A stretch of DNA of 64,000 nucleotides from Pseudomonadota bacterium. Its GTDB lineage: Bacteria; Pseudomonadota; Gammaproteobacteria; Steroidobacterales; Steroidobacteraceae. The DNA lies in contig JAPLSH010000003.1 of assembly GCA_026398735.1 (NCBI GenBank), positions 1-64,000 of the forward strand. Reading direction: 5' to 3'. Position numbers and translations under genes: made by a program. The notes below the pieces were generated by a model. It was not told the origin of the DNA. It saw nothing but the letters and a program-made list of their open reading frames with translations, and searched no databases. Shown in pieces: positions 17,684 to 26,179 of the stretch; position 1 is the stretch's first letter; every line of letters begins with the position of its first letter.

Positions 17684-17962
17684 TTCAGCGCCGGACTGTG
17701 TTGGGCTGCGGCCCTCCATCCAATAGACCCAAGACAACACGACGGCCACCGCGACATACACTTCGCGTGGAATAGTCGCCCCCAACGGCAAGTTGGCCAG
17801 CCGCGCCGCTAGTTCCGGATCGCGCATCACCGGAACACCCTGAGCTTGTGCTTCAGCCACTATCTGACTGGCAAGAACGCCACGACCAGTCGCTGTCACC
17901 ACTGGCGCGGCGTGCTTGCCGTATTCAAGTGCAATCGCCTTGTCCAGTGCGTTGGCCATCAC
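17669..17962 (-). CDS. FlhB C-terminal-like protein (FhlB type)
   Basis: 97 aa. It matches only the cytoplasmic C-terminal domain of the export switch protein FlhB: AIALEYGKHAAPVVTATGRG, then GVPVMRDPELAARLAN and IPREVYVAVAVVLSWVYWME. The NPTH autocleavage site and all membrane segments are absent, as in stand-alone FhlB/YlqH proteins of other bacteria. Such proteins can substitute for the FlhB tail in substrate switching. The start overlaps the stop of the FliK-like gene, which fits because FliK acts on FlhB-C. Two adjacent ATGs (17962, 17959) are possible starts. Confidence 0.85.
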   Translation of the reverse strand: MMANALDKAIALEYGKHAAPVVTATGRGVLASQIVAEAQAQGVPVMRDPELAARLANLPLGATIPREVYVAVAVVLSWVYWMEGRSPTQSGAESGPL

Positions 17963-19104
17963 GCCCTCGCCTGCGCAAATTGTCCGACAGGCGACGCAGC
18001 AGCCTCGCCGATCTCATCAGGATCCGCGATCGTCCAGCTCGATAAACTCAGTCCAGCCAGCTCTAAACGGCTCGACAATTCCGGTACGCCACCTTCAAAG
18101 CGCTCTGCCAACTCTGCTTTGCGGGTCATCAACGTGACAGCCACGCCCGCTTCAGAAGTTTGTCGAATACGGATCTCTAAATCACCGTGCGGCAAATGCA
18201 AACTGGTCAAACGCATCTGCCAGGCACCATTTTCGCCTGCGTCGCCATCCTCATCAGCAGACTGTTCGCGGGCGGGGTTGCGCTGCAAGGTGATCCACCA
18301 ACCCTCGCCACCATGACCCGAAGGCACCACAAACGAATAGCAGGTACCGCCAGCCTGCTGCGCGATGGCTGCGGCGCTTTGCATGCGCACCAGATCATCC
18401 AGCGCCGACCAGGCAGCGCCCGACAGCTCTACCTCTTCGCCTTGACTCTCGAACAGCACCTGGCGTTTTAAATCATCGCTTGGAACTTTGGCTTTGGCTT
18501 TAAGCCGAGACTCATAAAAGAGCCCGGATTGCGACAACGCCATAGCCACTGATTGCATCCAGCCACCAATGCCCTCTTCTACCGAGAGCTCTGGATACGC
18601 AGGCGTAACAGGGGCTGTTGCGCCAGACGCGACGCGCTTGAATAGCCACTGCGATAAAGCAGCAGGCATCTCAAGCCTGGAAGCCAGCGCTGAAATCGGA
18701 CTCGACGAAACCAGCGTTGGCAGCGGCGCTTGCACCTGCGTTGCAACAACAGATCCAACTGAGCTGCTGCCGGCCACGCCACCGATGCGCTGCAGCGCCC
18801 TTCCGGCCAGCGGCAATAACGGAACCAACACCAATGTGCCGGAGGCATCGCGCGCAACCTGTAGCGCAAGCCTAGAATTCTCAACCAAACTAGGGATTGG
18901 CCGAGTCGAAAAAAACTTATCGCCGAGCGCGAATACGAGTTCGCCTTCCTGAAAGCGCACCGTCGTGGCAAACACTGCGCCCACGCGCCATCTGCCGGAC
19001 GCCTCTGCGTTCGGCGGCAGCGCCACAGATCTTTCCATTACAGGTACCAGGTCTGCATCAGGTGCAACTGGCAACTGCGGACCCATACCCACTGGAGTGG
19101 TCAT
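17959..19104 (-). CDS. fliK: Hook-length control protein FliK-like
   Basis: 381 aa. The C-terminal domain shows the FliK pattern: a short beta segment (LTSLHLPHGDLEIRIRQTSE), then VAVTLMTRKAELAERFEGGV and PELSSRLELAGLSLSSWTIA. The N-terminal two thirds are variable, Pro/Ala/Ser-rich, as expected for the molecular ruler. FliK stops hook growth by acting on FlhB-C, and the next gene encodes a free FlhB-C-like protein, which supports the call. It is far from a fliEFGHIJ cluster, at least in this window. With a hook protein this large the ruler length would be interesting to compare. Confidence 0.75.
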   Translation of the reverse strand: MTTPVGMGPQLPVAPDADLVPVMERSVALPPNAEASGRWRVGAVFATTVRFQEGELVFALGDKFFSTRPIPSLVENSRLALQVARDASGTLVLVPLLPLAGRALQRIGGVAGSSSVGSVVATQVQAPLPTLVSSSPISALASRLEMPAALSQWLFKRVASGATAPVTPAYPELSVEEGIGGWMQSVAMALSQSGLFYESRLKAKAKVPSDDLKRQVLFESQGEEVELSGAAWSALDDLVRMQSAAAIAQQAGGTCYSFVVPSGHGGEGWWITLQRNPAREQSADEDGDAGENGAWQMRLTSLHLPHGDLEIRIRQTSEAGVAVTLMTRKAELAERFEGGVPELSSRLELAGLSLSSWTIADPDEIGEAAASPVGQFAQARA

Positions 19105-19193
19105 TATTATAGAGTCGACAGAACCGTGAGAAACTTGATCACAACTCTACGGCAACGCGCCTACATAAGTAATTTATAAGGAGCCCTGACGCC

Positions 19194-19622
19194 ATGCGGC
19201 ACCATCTCTTGCTCCGATTAATCGCGCTTTTTCTCTTCGTTCCAGCCGCGGGCCACGCGATGGAAGTGAAAAAATTATTGGATCTGGCCAAGCCAAGTCA
19301 GCCCCCAGACCCTCGCACAATGGTTATTCCGCCCCTGTCTTGCATCTCCAAACAGGTGCTCGTCATCAATCACAGCACATTAGAAACATCCAAAACGGAT
19401 TCAGTGCTGTATCTGCGGATGCGCGGAACCTTACTGTACATGGGCAAAGTAGCTGGCGAAGAGACGGTGACAGGAACCATCCTGCGCAACGATCGCCGGC
19501 GATGGTCCATCGGTAACGCCCAGATAATCCTTGATGAAAATCTTAAAATCGGCGCTTGGATCAAGGTTGACCCCGACACTACAACGCTACGTTCACTGCA
19601 GTGCTCAACATCGCCGGGATGA
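19194..19622 (+). CDS. Secreted protein of unknown function
   Basis: 142 aa with an AGGAG ribosome site. A signal peptide is evident (MRHHLLLRLIALFLFVPAAG, cleavage after HA at about residue 22). The mature part has two Cys (CISKQ and LQCSTS) that could pair, and a beta-rich centre (DSVLYLRMRGTLLYMGK, ETVTGTILRNDRRRWSIGNA). I do not recognise a family. It lies 6 nt before the phytase/esterase-like lipoprotein gene on the same strand, so the two are probably co-expressed. It is the first gene after the flagellar block and diverges from fliK. Confidence 0.75.
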   Translation: MRHHLLLRLIALFLFVPAAGHAMEVKKLLDLAKPSQPPDPRTMVIPPLSCISKQVLVINHSTLETSKTDSVLYLRMRGTLLYMGKVAGEETVTGTILRNDRRRWSIGNAQIILDENLKIGAWIKVDPDTTTLRSLQCSTSPG

Positions 19623-19628
19623 TCCGCG

Positions 19629-21644
19629 TTGAACCGGCGCACGTCCATCGTGCGACCGGCAATACTGGCAGCATCAGTGCTTGCACTGAGCAGCTGCGGC
19701 GGTAGCAGCGGTAGCAGTGACACTCCGAAGACCACTACGCCCACAACACCAAGCGCTCCACTGACGGGAAGCTTCGTAGATATCACCTTGGCCGGTGTTG
19801 GCTACGCTACGGCAACGCTAAGTGGTACTACGTCGACAGCAGGCGTCTTCAATTACGCCTGCACCACCAGCTGCGAAACCATCAGCTTTGCTTTAGGTGG
19901 CATCAGCCTTGGCCAAGTAACTGGCGCAGCAACTATCACGCTGCATGATCTCACTAGCGGCATGGACAACGGTCAGCTGTCCGAAACGACGGTGCGCAGA
20001 GCGCGTCTGCTAATCGCTCTGGATACTGATGCTGAGATCACCAACGGAATTCAGATTTCCGCAGAAGTGGCCGCTGCCCTGACAGGCAAGCGTCTGGACT
20101 TTGCTGCCGCAACTTTTGAGGCCGATTTGACAGCGCTGATGGACGCTCTCAAAGCAGACACACGGCTGACCTCAAACTTCCGCAGCGCTCTCAAGGCACC
20201 AGATAAATACGTCGCGCGCTCATTGCTGGAACAATCTGAAGCGCTCAACAGAGGTGTTTATACCGAGACACCAACCTCAACAACCATTGCCGCGACCGAA
20301 GTGCGCAAGTATGTGCTCAAGGTGCCTGACGGCTTTCTTGTCCCGTATGCCGGTCAGAACACTGCGTTGCGCGACGCGTTCCCACGTGGCCTGAAGCCCG
20401 CACAAGGCGCAGGCCTTGCGATAGTCCCCGGTACAGGCACAGCGCCAGTTCAACTACGTAGCATCACTACGCGCGGGATCGTCGTAGCCGCGCCCCAATA
20501 CAAAGATGGCGTGTCCACCCGTACGGCCAGCGTCCTGGTAGGCGCCGACAGCTTGGCACTTCCTGCAGTGGGTATATTGGAACTGAGTTCATCAGCCTTT
20601 GATCTCAAATCAACACAATCCCTGCGCGCCAGTGCAACGGAAGTGTTCTCAGGAAAACCGACGCCGACAGGTTCTATAGGCAGCGACGGCGCGCGCAATC
20701 TGGATGAAACGCTCAAGCCGTCGAACCCGGAATTTGATCAGCTGGGCATAGACCCCGCCGGACTGCGGATTGCTGCAGAGGGCAGTTACTGGCTGTGCGA
20801 TCGACGCGGACCCCAATTGATACAGCTGGAGAGCACTGGCCGGACCATACAGCGCCTGGCGCCCGCTGGCTCTACTGGCAACCTGCCTGGCGTTTCAAGG
20901 CTCTTACCTGCGCTGCTTGGATCGCGTCAGGCCGGCCTTGGCTGCGGCGGCGTTGCCATTAGGCCATTGTCTGGCGATGTTCTGCTGGCCAGCGGCGCAC
21001 CTCTGGATATTGCAACGCAGACTCCCAACCGCGCCAAGCTGCTGCGAGTGGTCAGCTACAACCCGCGCACCGGAGCCGTAAGACAATTTGGCATCAGCAA
21101 TTGGCTCAACGACTCGTCGTTGCAGCTGCTGGACATTGATGCGATCAGCGAAGACTTCATGCTGGCACTGTTTCGATACAAGGATGCTGCGACAGGGCTG
21201 TATCAGTTTCATCTAAGAAGTATCGATCTGTCTGCTGCCACCGATCTGACTGGCAAGACTTTAACAACCGGTGCATCAGCAGGTCTTCAGCTTGAATATG
21301 GAACCAGCGCAGAAGTGGAATCCAGCAGCGTCCGATTAGCGCCGTCGAGTCTGGTGATCGACTTGCGCACCTTGGGCTGGAGTCTGCCAAACCCTGAAGG
21401 CATTGCGCGTCTGGATGCCACCACTATCTATGTCATCGCACAGCAAAATGGCGGCGTGACCAGCAGAGTCGTTAACGGTGACGCCGCGCTGTCAGTCGCA
21501 GATCACACCGTCGACGCCAGCGGGTTGATTCTGCCTCGTGCTGCCGCAAGCGGTGCCAGTGCAGCGTTCGAGCTTGTGGCGGCTTCGGCTGAGCAACGTC
21601 AAACGGTGCTCTGGGCCATCAAGCTGCGCACTCCTCTGCAGTAG
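19629..21644 (+). CDS. Lipoprotein with esterase/phytase-like beta-propeller
   Basis: 671 aa from a TTG start close behind the previous stop. The N-terminus is a lipoprotein signal (VLALSSC, Cys about residue 23), followed by a Gly/Ser linker. From about residue 200 onward it resembles the esterase-like domain of phytase (Pfam Esterase-like): ILELSSSAFDLKS, GLRIAAEGSYWLCDRRGPQL, IRPLSGDVLLASGAPLD, and a closing LPNPEGIARLDATTIYVI-type blade. The N-terminal part (ITLAGVGYATATLSGTTSTA, ISFALGGISLGQV) resembles Gly/Thr-rich repeats of surface proteins. Likely an outer-membrane-anchored hydrolase; the substrate is unknown. Its 3' end lies 3 nt from the convergent motB-like gene. Confidence 0.72.
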   Translation: MNRRTSIVRPAILAASVLALSSCGGSSGSSDTPKTTTPTTPSAPLTGSFVDITLAGVGYATATLSGTTSTAGVFNYACTTSCETISFALGGISLGQVTGAATITLHDLTSGMDNGQLSETTVRRARLLIALDTDAEITNGIQISAEVAAALTGKRLDFAAATFEADLTALMDALKADTRLTSNFRSALKAPDKYVARSLLEQSEALNRGVYTETPTSTTIAATEVRKYVLKVPDGFLVPYAGQNTALRDAFPRGLKPAQGAGLAIVPGTGTAPVQLRSITTRGIVVAAPQYKDGVSTRTASVLVGADSLALPAVGILELSSSAFDLKSTQSLRASATEVFSGKPTPTGSIGSDGARNLDETLKPSNPEFDQLGIDPAGLRIAAEGSYWLCDRRGPQLIQLESTGRTIQRLAPAGSTGNLPGVSRLLPALLGSRQAGLGCGGVAIRPLSGDVLLASGAPLDIATQTPNRAKLLRVVSYNPRTGAVRQFGISNWLNDSSLQLLDIDAISEDFMLALFRYKDAATGLYQFHLRSIDLSAATDLTGKTLTTGASAGLQLEYGTSAEVESSSVRLAPSSLVIDLRTLGWSLPNPEGIARLDATTIYVIAQQNGGVTSRVVNGDAALSVADHTVDASGLILPRAAASGASAAFELVAASAEQRQTVLWAIKLRTPLQ

Positions 21645-21647
21645 CCT

Positions 21648-22331
21648 CTACCAAACTACCGCGATTTCTATCCGTCTGTTTGCTACACGATGCTCTGCCG
21701 TGTCGTTAGGCGATGCGGGTCGCGTGTCGCCAAATCCCTGCGCCTCAATCTGTTTTGGATCCACACCCTGATGATCCACTAGCTCGCGCACGACAGCTAT
21801 CGCTCGCGCAGCGGATAAATCCCAATTGTCTTGATAGCGGCCAGTGCGAATTGGAACATTATCGGTATGACCACCGATTATTAAGCTTGCATTGCCGGCA
21901 CGCGCAACAACAGCGACCCTGGCAATTAGCTGCAGCGCCATGGGTGACAGCACCGCTTCACCTGAAGCAAAAGCCCCTGCTTCACCTAGTTTGATCAAGA
22001 GAGATCCGGCTCGGCTCTCGACTGTTATCTGTCCGCTGGCGAGCTGAGATGCAAACGCTTTGGACAGCAGATCCGCCGCTGAGCTGGCCTTGCTGGCAGC
22101 TGTCTGGGAGATTCCTGAAGACTCTGCTGGAGTCACGAAAGCACTGCGCATGCTCTCAGAGATCTCGCGAAAGCGGGTCGCGTTCATCTCTGCATAGGAG
22201 TACATAAAGACGAACATGCACATCAGCAAGGTCATTAAGTCTGCAAAGCTCAAAGCCCATGCTGCCTGACCAGCGGAGACCGGAGCTGCATTCTTGCGGG
22301 CAGCTCTGACCGAAGGCGGATTACTGCTCAT
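21648..22331 (-). CDS. motD: MotB-type stator subunit (MotD/PomB-like)
   Basis: 227 aa. One N-terminal membrane helix (WALSFADLMTLLMCMFVFMY) carries the ion-binding aspartate (Asp31). A periplasmic OmpA-like peptidoglycan-binding domain follows, with LIIGGHTDNVPIRTGRYQDN, WDLSAARAIAVVRELVD and the ending RVANRRIEIAVVW. The SFADLMTLLMCMFV form is that of PomB/MotD rather than enteric MotB. The start overlaps the end of the motA-like gene by 11 nt. Together they make a second stator pair beside the MotAB pair at 25143-27040. Whether it uses sodium or protons cannot be read reliably. Confidence 0.9.
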   Translation of the reverse strand: MSSNPPSVRAARKNAAPVSAGQAAWALSFADLMTLLMCMFVFMYSYAEMNATRFREISESMRSAFVTPAESSGISQTAASKASSAADLLSKAFASQLASGQITVESRAGSLLIKLGEAGAFASGEAVLSPMALQLIARVAVVARAGNASLIIGGHTDNVPIRTGRYQDNWDLSAARAIAVVRELVDHQGVDPKQIEAQGFGDTRPASPNDTAEHRVANRRIEIAVVW

Positions 22332-23094
22332 CGGCTACGGCACTGGGCTTGCTGACCGACTCCCAAGGCGCCTGGGAAGTTAGTGACTCTTCTATTACGC
22401 GCGGACTGGCGCCCCGCAACAACATCTGCAATCCCGCTGCGGCACTTTCAAAATAGCGCAGCTGCTGCTCGAAGTACTGCTGCAACTTTACTGCTATGGG
22501 TCCTGCAACAACGTTGGCAAAGAACACTCCATAGAACGTTGCAATCAGTGCCAACGCCATAGAGGGGCCGATCTGATCTGGGTTTTTCATGCCTCGAAGC
22601 ATTTCAACTAGCCCAATCAGCGTACCGATCAAACCCATTGCAGGAGATATTTCGGCCCAACTTTTCCATGCCGAAACAGCGTTGTTGAATCGCCGCTCAT
22701 AGGCATCCACCTGTTGTTGGAGGAGCATGACAAGGCGCGCCTCATCACAGCCATCGATAATCGCCTGTATGCCGTAACGCAGATAGGGATCCGTTACGTT
22801 TTGGAGTTGGCTCTCTAGTACGAGCGTGCCTTCCTTTTTAACCAACACAGCGCAATCCACCAAGGTGGGCGCCAGTTTGGCACTGCTGTGCTCTACGCCA
22901 CGAATCATCGTGCTAACAGACTGCAGATGAAATACAAATATTTCCCACCCATGCCTGGCCAACACCAGACAGGCTGTTCCGCCAACTACCAATGCCAGCG
23001 ATGGAATGCTGACGAAGGCATCAACGGCCCCACCAAGGCTCATGGACCATACGAGCAACGCCAAGGTCCCGACTATTCCGAGCAACATGGACAT
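22321..23094 (-). CDS. motC: MotA-type stator subunit (MotC/PomA-like)
   Basis: 257 aa with four predicted membrane segments: residues about 2-22, 28-46, 145-165 and 177-200. The pattern LSLGGAVDAFVSIPSLALVV at the start and WAEISPAMGLIGTLIGLVEM in the third segment is that of PomA/MotC. The cytoplasmic loop with charged residues that contact FliG lies between helices 2 and 3. The gene is followed by its MotB-type partner with an 11-nt overlap. The closest functional analogue is the second stator of Pseudomonas (MotCD) or the Vibrio polar stator (PomAB). Confidence 0.9.
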   Translation of the reverse strand: MSMLLGIVGTLALLVWSMSLGGAVDAFVSIPSLALVVGGTACLVLARHGWEIFVFHLQSVSTMIRGVEHSSAKLAPTLVDCAVLVKKEGTLVLESQLQNVTDPYLRYGIQAIIDGCDEARLVMLLQQQVDAYERRFNNAVSAWKSWAEISPAMGLIGTLIGLVEMLRGMKNPDQIGPSMALALIATFYGVFFANVVAGPIAVKLQQYFEQQLRYFESAAAGLQMLLRGASPRVIEESLTSQAPWESVSKPSAVADEQ

Positions 23095-23146
23095 TCTTCA
23101 GGTTCCTATGAGCATTGAGCGTAAAGACAACATCAAACCACTTGGC

Positions 23147-23863
23147 CTATTTCTTGAAGACCAGGCAGGAAGAACCAGCACGAGTCATGTCTTGGCAGGC
23201 TTTTTTCGCCAGATCTATAGAACTGACACCAGCGCGTACACGAAATAGCGACTGACCTTTAACCGTGATGACATCTATCTGCGGCTCCGAAGCGCGCAGC
23301 GCAACGGACTGAGTCTTTGCCATATCCATTGCTGCTAGGGCAGAAGCTCTTGTTTTAAACACACCAATTTGCACCCCTGCCACAAGGCGCTTCGCAGGTG
23401 CTGCAGCTACGGAGGGCTTGGCCTCGCGGCTGGGCTCAGCGGGCGCAGGCTCAGGCACCGGCTCAGCCTCATGATCACCGGTTTGCTGGTCCACGCTGCG
23501 TGGCTCCGGCTCGATTTGCTGCGGCGCAGACAACTTATCTAACGCCTGCTTGGCATCAGCAGCCCAAATAGAGTTGGGGTTATCGCGCAGGAAGGCATTG
23601 ATCGCACTGACCGACGGGGCATGACTAATTAACAGCCACTGCCGCTGCTCTACCAATGCCGCTGCTCTCACGACTGCCAGCTTGGCCCTGTCGCCGGTTG
23701 GGTGGCGCTTGAGAAACTCTTGATAGCTGGCTGGAGTATCAGCCTTGACTGCGCGATCCCATTGCGTCGACTCACTAGTACATGCGCCCAATAGCAACAG
23801 GATCATGCAGGCAGCAGCAAACTGAGAGTAGTTCCGGTTCAAGTCACGACGCTCCAACATCAT
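23147..23863 (-). CDS. SPOR-domain lipoprotein
   Basis: 238 aa from the ATG at 23863, which overlaps the preceding stop as TAATG. Further in-frame codons upstream lie inside the neighbour. A lipobox LLLGAC gives a lipidated N-terminus. Then come a short helical region with a W-x-x-A-x-x-ADTPASYQEFLKRHP motif, a Pro/Glu-rich linker (about 135-165), and a C-terminal SPOR domain (GVQIGVFKTRASALAAMDM, FRVRAGVSSIDLAKKACQDM) for binding denuded peptidoglycan. The same architecture and the same ADT..Y..F..HP motif recur in the protein at 59699-60349. It sits between the two stator pairs, so a role in anchoring or in cell-pole placement is possible but unproven. Confidence 0.8.
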   Translation of the reverse strand: MMLERRDLNRNYSQFAAACMILLLLGACTSESTQWDRAVKADTPASYQEFLKRHPTGDRAKLAVVRAAALVEQRQWLLISHAPSVSAINAFLRDNPNSIWAADAKQALDKLSAPQQIEPEPRSVDQQTGDHEAEPVPEPAPAEPSREAKPSVAAAPAKRLVAGVQIGVFKTRASALAAMDMAKTQSVALRASEPQIDVITVKGQSLFRVRAGVSSIDLAKKACQDMTRAGSSCLVFKK

Positions 23864-24567
23864 TAAGCAGGGGACACGGTGCCCGCTTCCAGCCAATGAA
23901 ACTTACGTGCCGTCAGCAACCAAGGTAAATAGCGACGCGGCCAATTACCCGGTAGCAGCACTCCCGTACCATGATCCGTCCATTCGCCTTTGCAACCCAT
24001 AGACAAAAGAGTGGATGAGTCCATACCGGACATAGATTCAAACGCCTTGCGAGCTGCTTCTGGCACGCATTCTGCGACTGCCGAATATCGATCGTGATAG
24101 GTCGCCCAGTGAACGCGGCGCAAGGTGTGCGGCAGTGCGCCCAGCACCTGCTGATAGTCGCTACGCTCCACGCCCAGCTGCCCAAGCACATTGCAAAACA
24201 GCACGGCCACATCGGCGTCAGCACTGAGCAAGCTGGGCAGCGCTTCAACAAAGTCGCCTTGGACCCAACGGATCTGAACACCATTAGCGGCAAGTGCCTT
24301 ACCGTGGGTGAGCCAGAACAACGGTCTTGCAACCGGATCAAGGTCGATGGCAATTAGCGTCTTGAACTGTGACAGGAACCTTCGAGAGAGCGTCCATCCG
24401 GCACTGGGACCAACCAGCACCAGCGTTTTTACCGACGGCTTCCAATCCAACAGCCAACTTTCTATCTGATCTCTGAGATCAGCATGCTTGCCCCAGGCGC
24501 GCAGCGCGCGCCAGTGCCATAGCAAGCCTCCTGAAGGACCAAAGAGCGTGCTCTTGAAGGGTCGCAC
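23863..24567 (-). CDS. Methyltransferase-like protein, function unknown
   Basis: 234 aa. The middle resembles a Rossmann methyltransferase: a first beta strand and loop LVLVGPSAGWTLSRRFL (about residues 50-66), then an acidic strand end LIAIDLDPVARPLFWL and a GDFVEALPSLLSADAD stretch. The classical glycine-rich motif is replaced by GPSAG, so S-adenosylmethionine binding is plausible but not certain. It starts 21 nt after the Sel1 gene and is followed with overlap by the SPOR lipoprotein, placing it within the stator cluster. A link to motility is inferred only from position. Confidence 0.55.
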   Translation of the reverse strand: MRPFKSTLFGPSGGLLWHWRALRAWGKHADLRDQIESWLLDWKPSVKTLVLVGPSAGWTLSRRFLSQFKTLIAIDLDPVARPLFWLTHGKALAANGVQIRWVQGDFVEALPSLLSADADVAVLFCNVLGQLGVERSDYQQVLGALPHTLRRVHWATYHDRYSAVAECVPEAARKAFESMSGMDSSTLLSMGCKGEWTDHGTGVLLPGNWPRRYLPWLLTARKFHWLEAGTVSPA

Positions 24568-24588
24568 AGGATTTTCCGTATTGATCTA

Positions 24589-25146
24589 TCAGTCTAGAGA
24601 ATCGAAGGAGGGCGGCAATTTGTAAGTGCGCGAGAAGTCATCAGCCATTGCGTCTGCAGTCTTCATATCCTGGGCTGATAGATAGCGGGATATGGTTTCG
24701 AGATTGCGCTGCGCGGAGTCTGCGAGCCCCTTTTCCCAGGGTGAGGCGGTCAGTTTGGCGACGCGCAACCACACAAATGCCTTGAAATAGTTTTGGTTGA
24801 CGCCCTTACCAAAGGCATAGCGGATACCCAATTCGCTGCGCGCCCTGGCCGACCCGGCATGTGCAGAGCGCAGATACCAACGTGACGCCAATGCCTGATC
24901 TTCTTTTACGCACAGTCCCCGTGCATACAGTTCTGCCAGACCAAAGGCGGCAGTCGAATCTTTGAGCTTCCAGTCATTGAGCCAGTTGTCACGCGCCTCG
25001 CAATACTTCCCGACCAAAAATTTATCGTAGGCGCCAGAGTTTTGGGCCAGAGCCGGCGTCGCCCACACCGTGGCGGTAAGTATTGTTGTCGCAAGCAGCC
25101 GCCATGACAGAACTAACAGCGACGGCTTGCAGTGCAGGACGGTCAC
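24589..25146 (-). CDS. Exported Sel1-repeat protein, possibly MotX-like
   Basis: 185 aa. A long signal peptide ends at ALA-Q about residue 35. Two Sel1-type repeats follow: one around STAAFGLAELYARGLCVKED and one around ARSELGIRYAFGKGVNQNYF, each with the A-x-G-x-x-Y pattern. The start overlaps the motB stop (ATGA), so it is translationally linked to the stator genes. In Vibrio the T-ring protein MotX is also a small exported Sel1-repeat protein needed for stator assembly. The family, size, localisation and context here match that role, but no MotY partner is visible in the window and Sel1 proteins are diverse. Confidence 0.6.
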   Translation of the reverse strand: MTVLHCKPSLLVLSWRLLATTILTATVWATPALAQNSGAYDKFLVGKYCEARDNWLNDWKLKDSTAAFGLAELYARGLCVKEDQALASRWYLRSAHAGSARARSELGIRYAFGKGVNQNYFKAFVWLRVAKLTASPWEKGLADSAQRNLETISRYLSAQDMKTADAMADDFSRTYKLPPSFDSLD

Positions 25147-26174
25147 TGGGCAGCTTCTGGAGTGGGCTTTAAACCTTTGTTCGCATCCCGATACAGGACC
25201 GTAATACTGATGCGACGGTTCTTGGGATCGAGCGGATTCTGTGTATTGACTGGCTGAGAATCTGCCACGCCTTCGATACGTGCGAACCTTCCTCCCTCAA
25301 CACCCAGTCCAGTCAACAAGGTCCGCGTCGCATCTGCACGGTTTGCAGAGAGCGACCAGTTGTTGTTGGTGCCATTTTTAAATTGGTACCCGTCCGTGTG
25401 GCCACGAATCGCAATTTCGTTGGCTACACCCTTAAGGCTTTCTCCCACCTTGGCGATGAGTTCCTTGGCAGCCGGCTCAATGTTGTTGGTGCCAGAGGTA
25501 AACATAGAGAAGCCGGCCGTATCGAGAATCTCAATACGCAGCCCCTCCTTTTCTTTTACAAACTTGACTACAGAGAGCAGGTCGGCGGTTTTTTCATCGG
25601 AGGCAAGCTTTGCTTTGAGCTTTTTCTGCAGCTCCTCAAAGTTTTTCTCGTCTTGCTCGGCAGCAATTTTCTGGCGCTCTTGCTCGTTGAGGCCCTCAGG
25701 CATAGCCTGATCCTCGTGTGTGCTCTCAAACTCTTCGCGGCCCGGCGCGCTCAGCTGCACCAGACCAGTTTGCGAAGCCTGGCTCGGGAGCGCCTTGGGG
25801 TCGATGATCGACATGCCACCAAAGAAACCATCAGCGCCACCGGACTTATCCGCTTTCGTCACGATAGACGTCGGCTTGAAGTACTCGGCGATGCTTTTGC
25901 GCTGCGATTCGTTCGTCGCACCCAAGATCCACATCAACAAAAAGAACGCCATCATGGCGGTCATCATGTCGGCCAACGCAATCTTCCAAGCGCCGCCGTG
26001 ACCGCCGCCATGGCCGTCATCAATAATTTTCTTAATGACAATGATCGGCGGCAGCTCTGCCGCCGCTGGCGCCTCTGCGGAAGCCTCTGCAGTTGCGGCG
26101 GCCGCATCCGCCTGTTGATCAGGCGGAACATCTGCGGCGGGTGGAGCCGGTTTTTCAGCGGGTGCTTCGGCCAC
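25143..26174 (-). CDS. motB: Flagellar motor stator protein MotB
   Basis: 343 aa. MotB anchors the stator to peptidoglycan and contributes the proton-carrying aspartate. After an Ala/Pro/Glu-rich cytoplasmic N-terminus (1-40) come PPIIVIKKIIDDGHGGGHGG and one membrane helix (ALADMMTAMMAFFLLMWILG) with Asp69. The C-terminal OmpA-like domain shows EIAIRGHTDGYQFKNGTNNN, WSLSANRADATRTLL and PLDPKNRRISITVLYRD. The form of the helix is that of proton-driven MotB. It is 5 nt behind motA, and its stop overlaps the Sel1 gene. Confidence 0.95.
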   Translation of the reverse strand: MAEAPAEKPAPPAADVPPDQQADAAAATAEASAEAPAAAELPPIIVIKKIIDDGHGGGHGGAWKIALADMMTAMMAFFLLMWILGATNESQRKSIAEYFKPTSIVTKADKSGGADGFFGGMSIIDPKALPSQASQTGLVQLSAPGREEFESTHEDQAMPEGLNEQERQKIAAEQDEKNFEELQKKLKAKLASDEKTADLLSVVKFVKEKEGLRIEILDTAGFSMFTSGTNNIEPAAKELIAKVGESLKGVANEIAIRGHTDGYQFKNGTNNNWSLSANRADATRTLLTGLGVEGGRFARIEGVADSQPVNTQNPLDPKNRRISITVLYRDANKGLKPTPEAAQ

Positions 26175-26179
26175 TACCG

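Noticed and set aside
20560-20580. TTGGCAC in the phytase-like gene as a sigma54 promoter
   Set aside because: The spacing to the following GC is 8 instead of 10 and it lies inside a coding frame.
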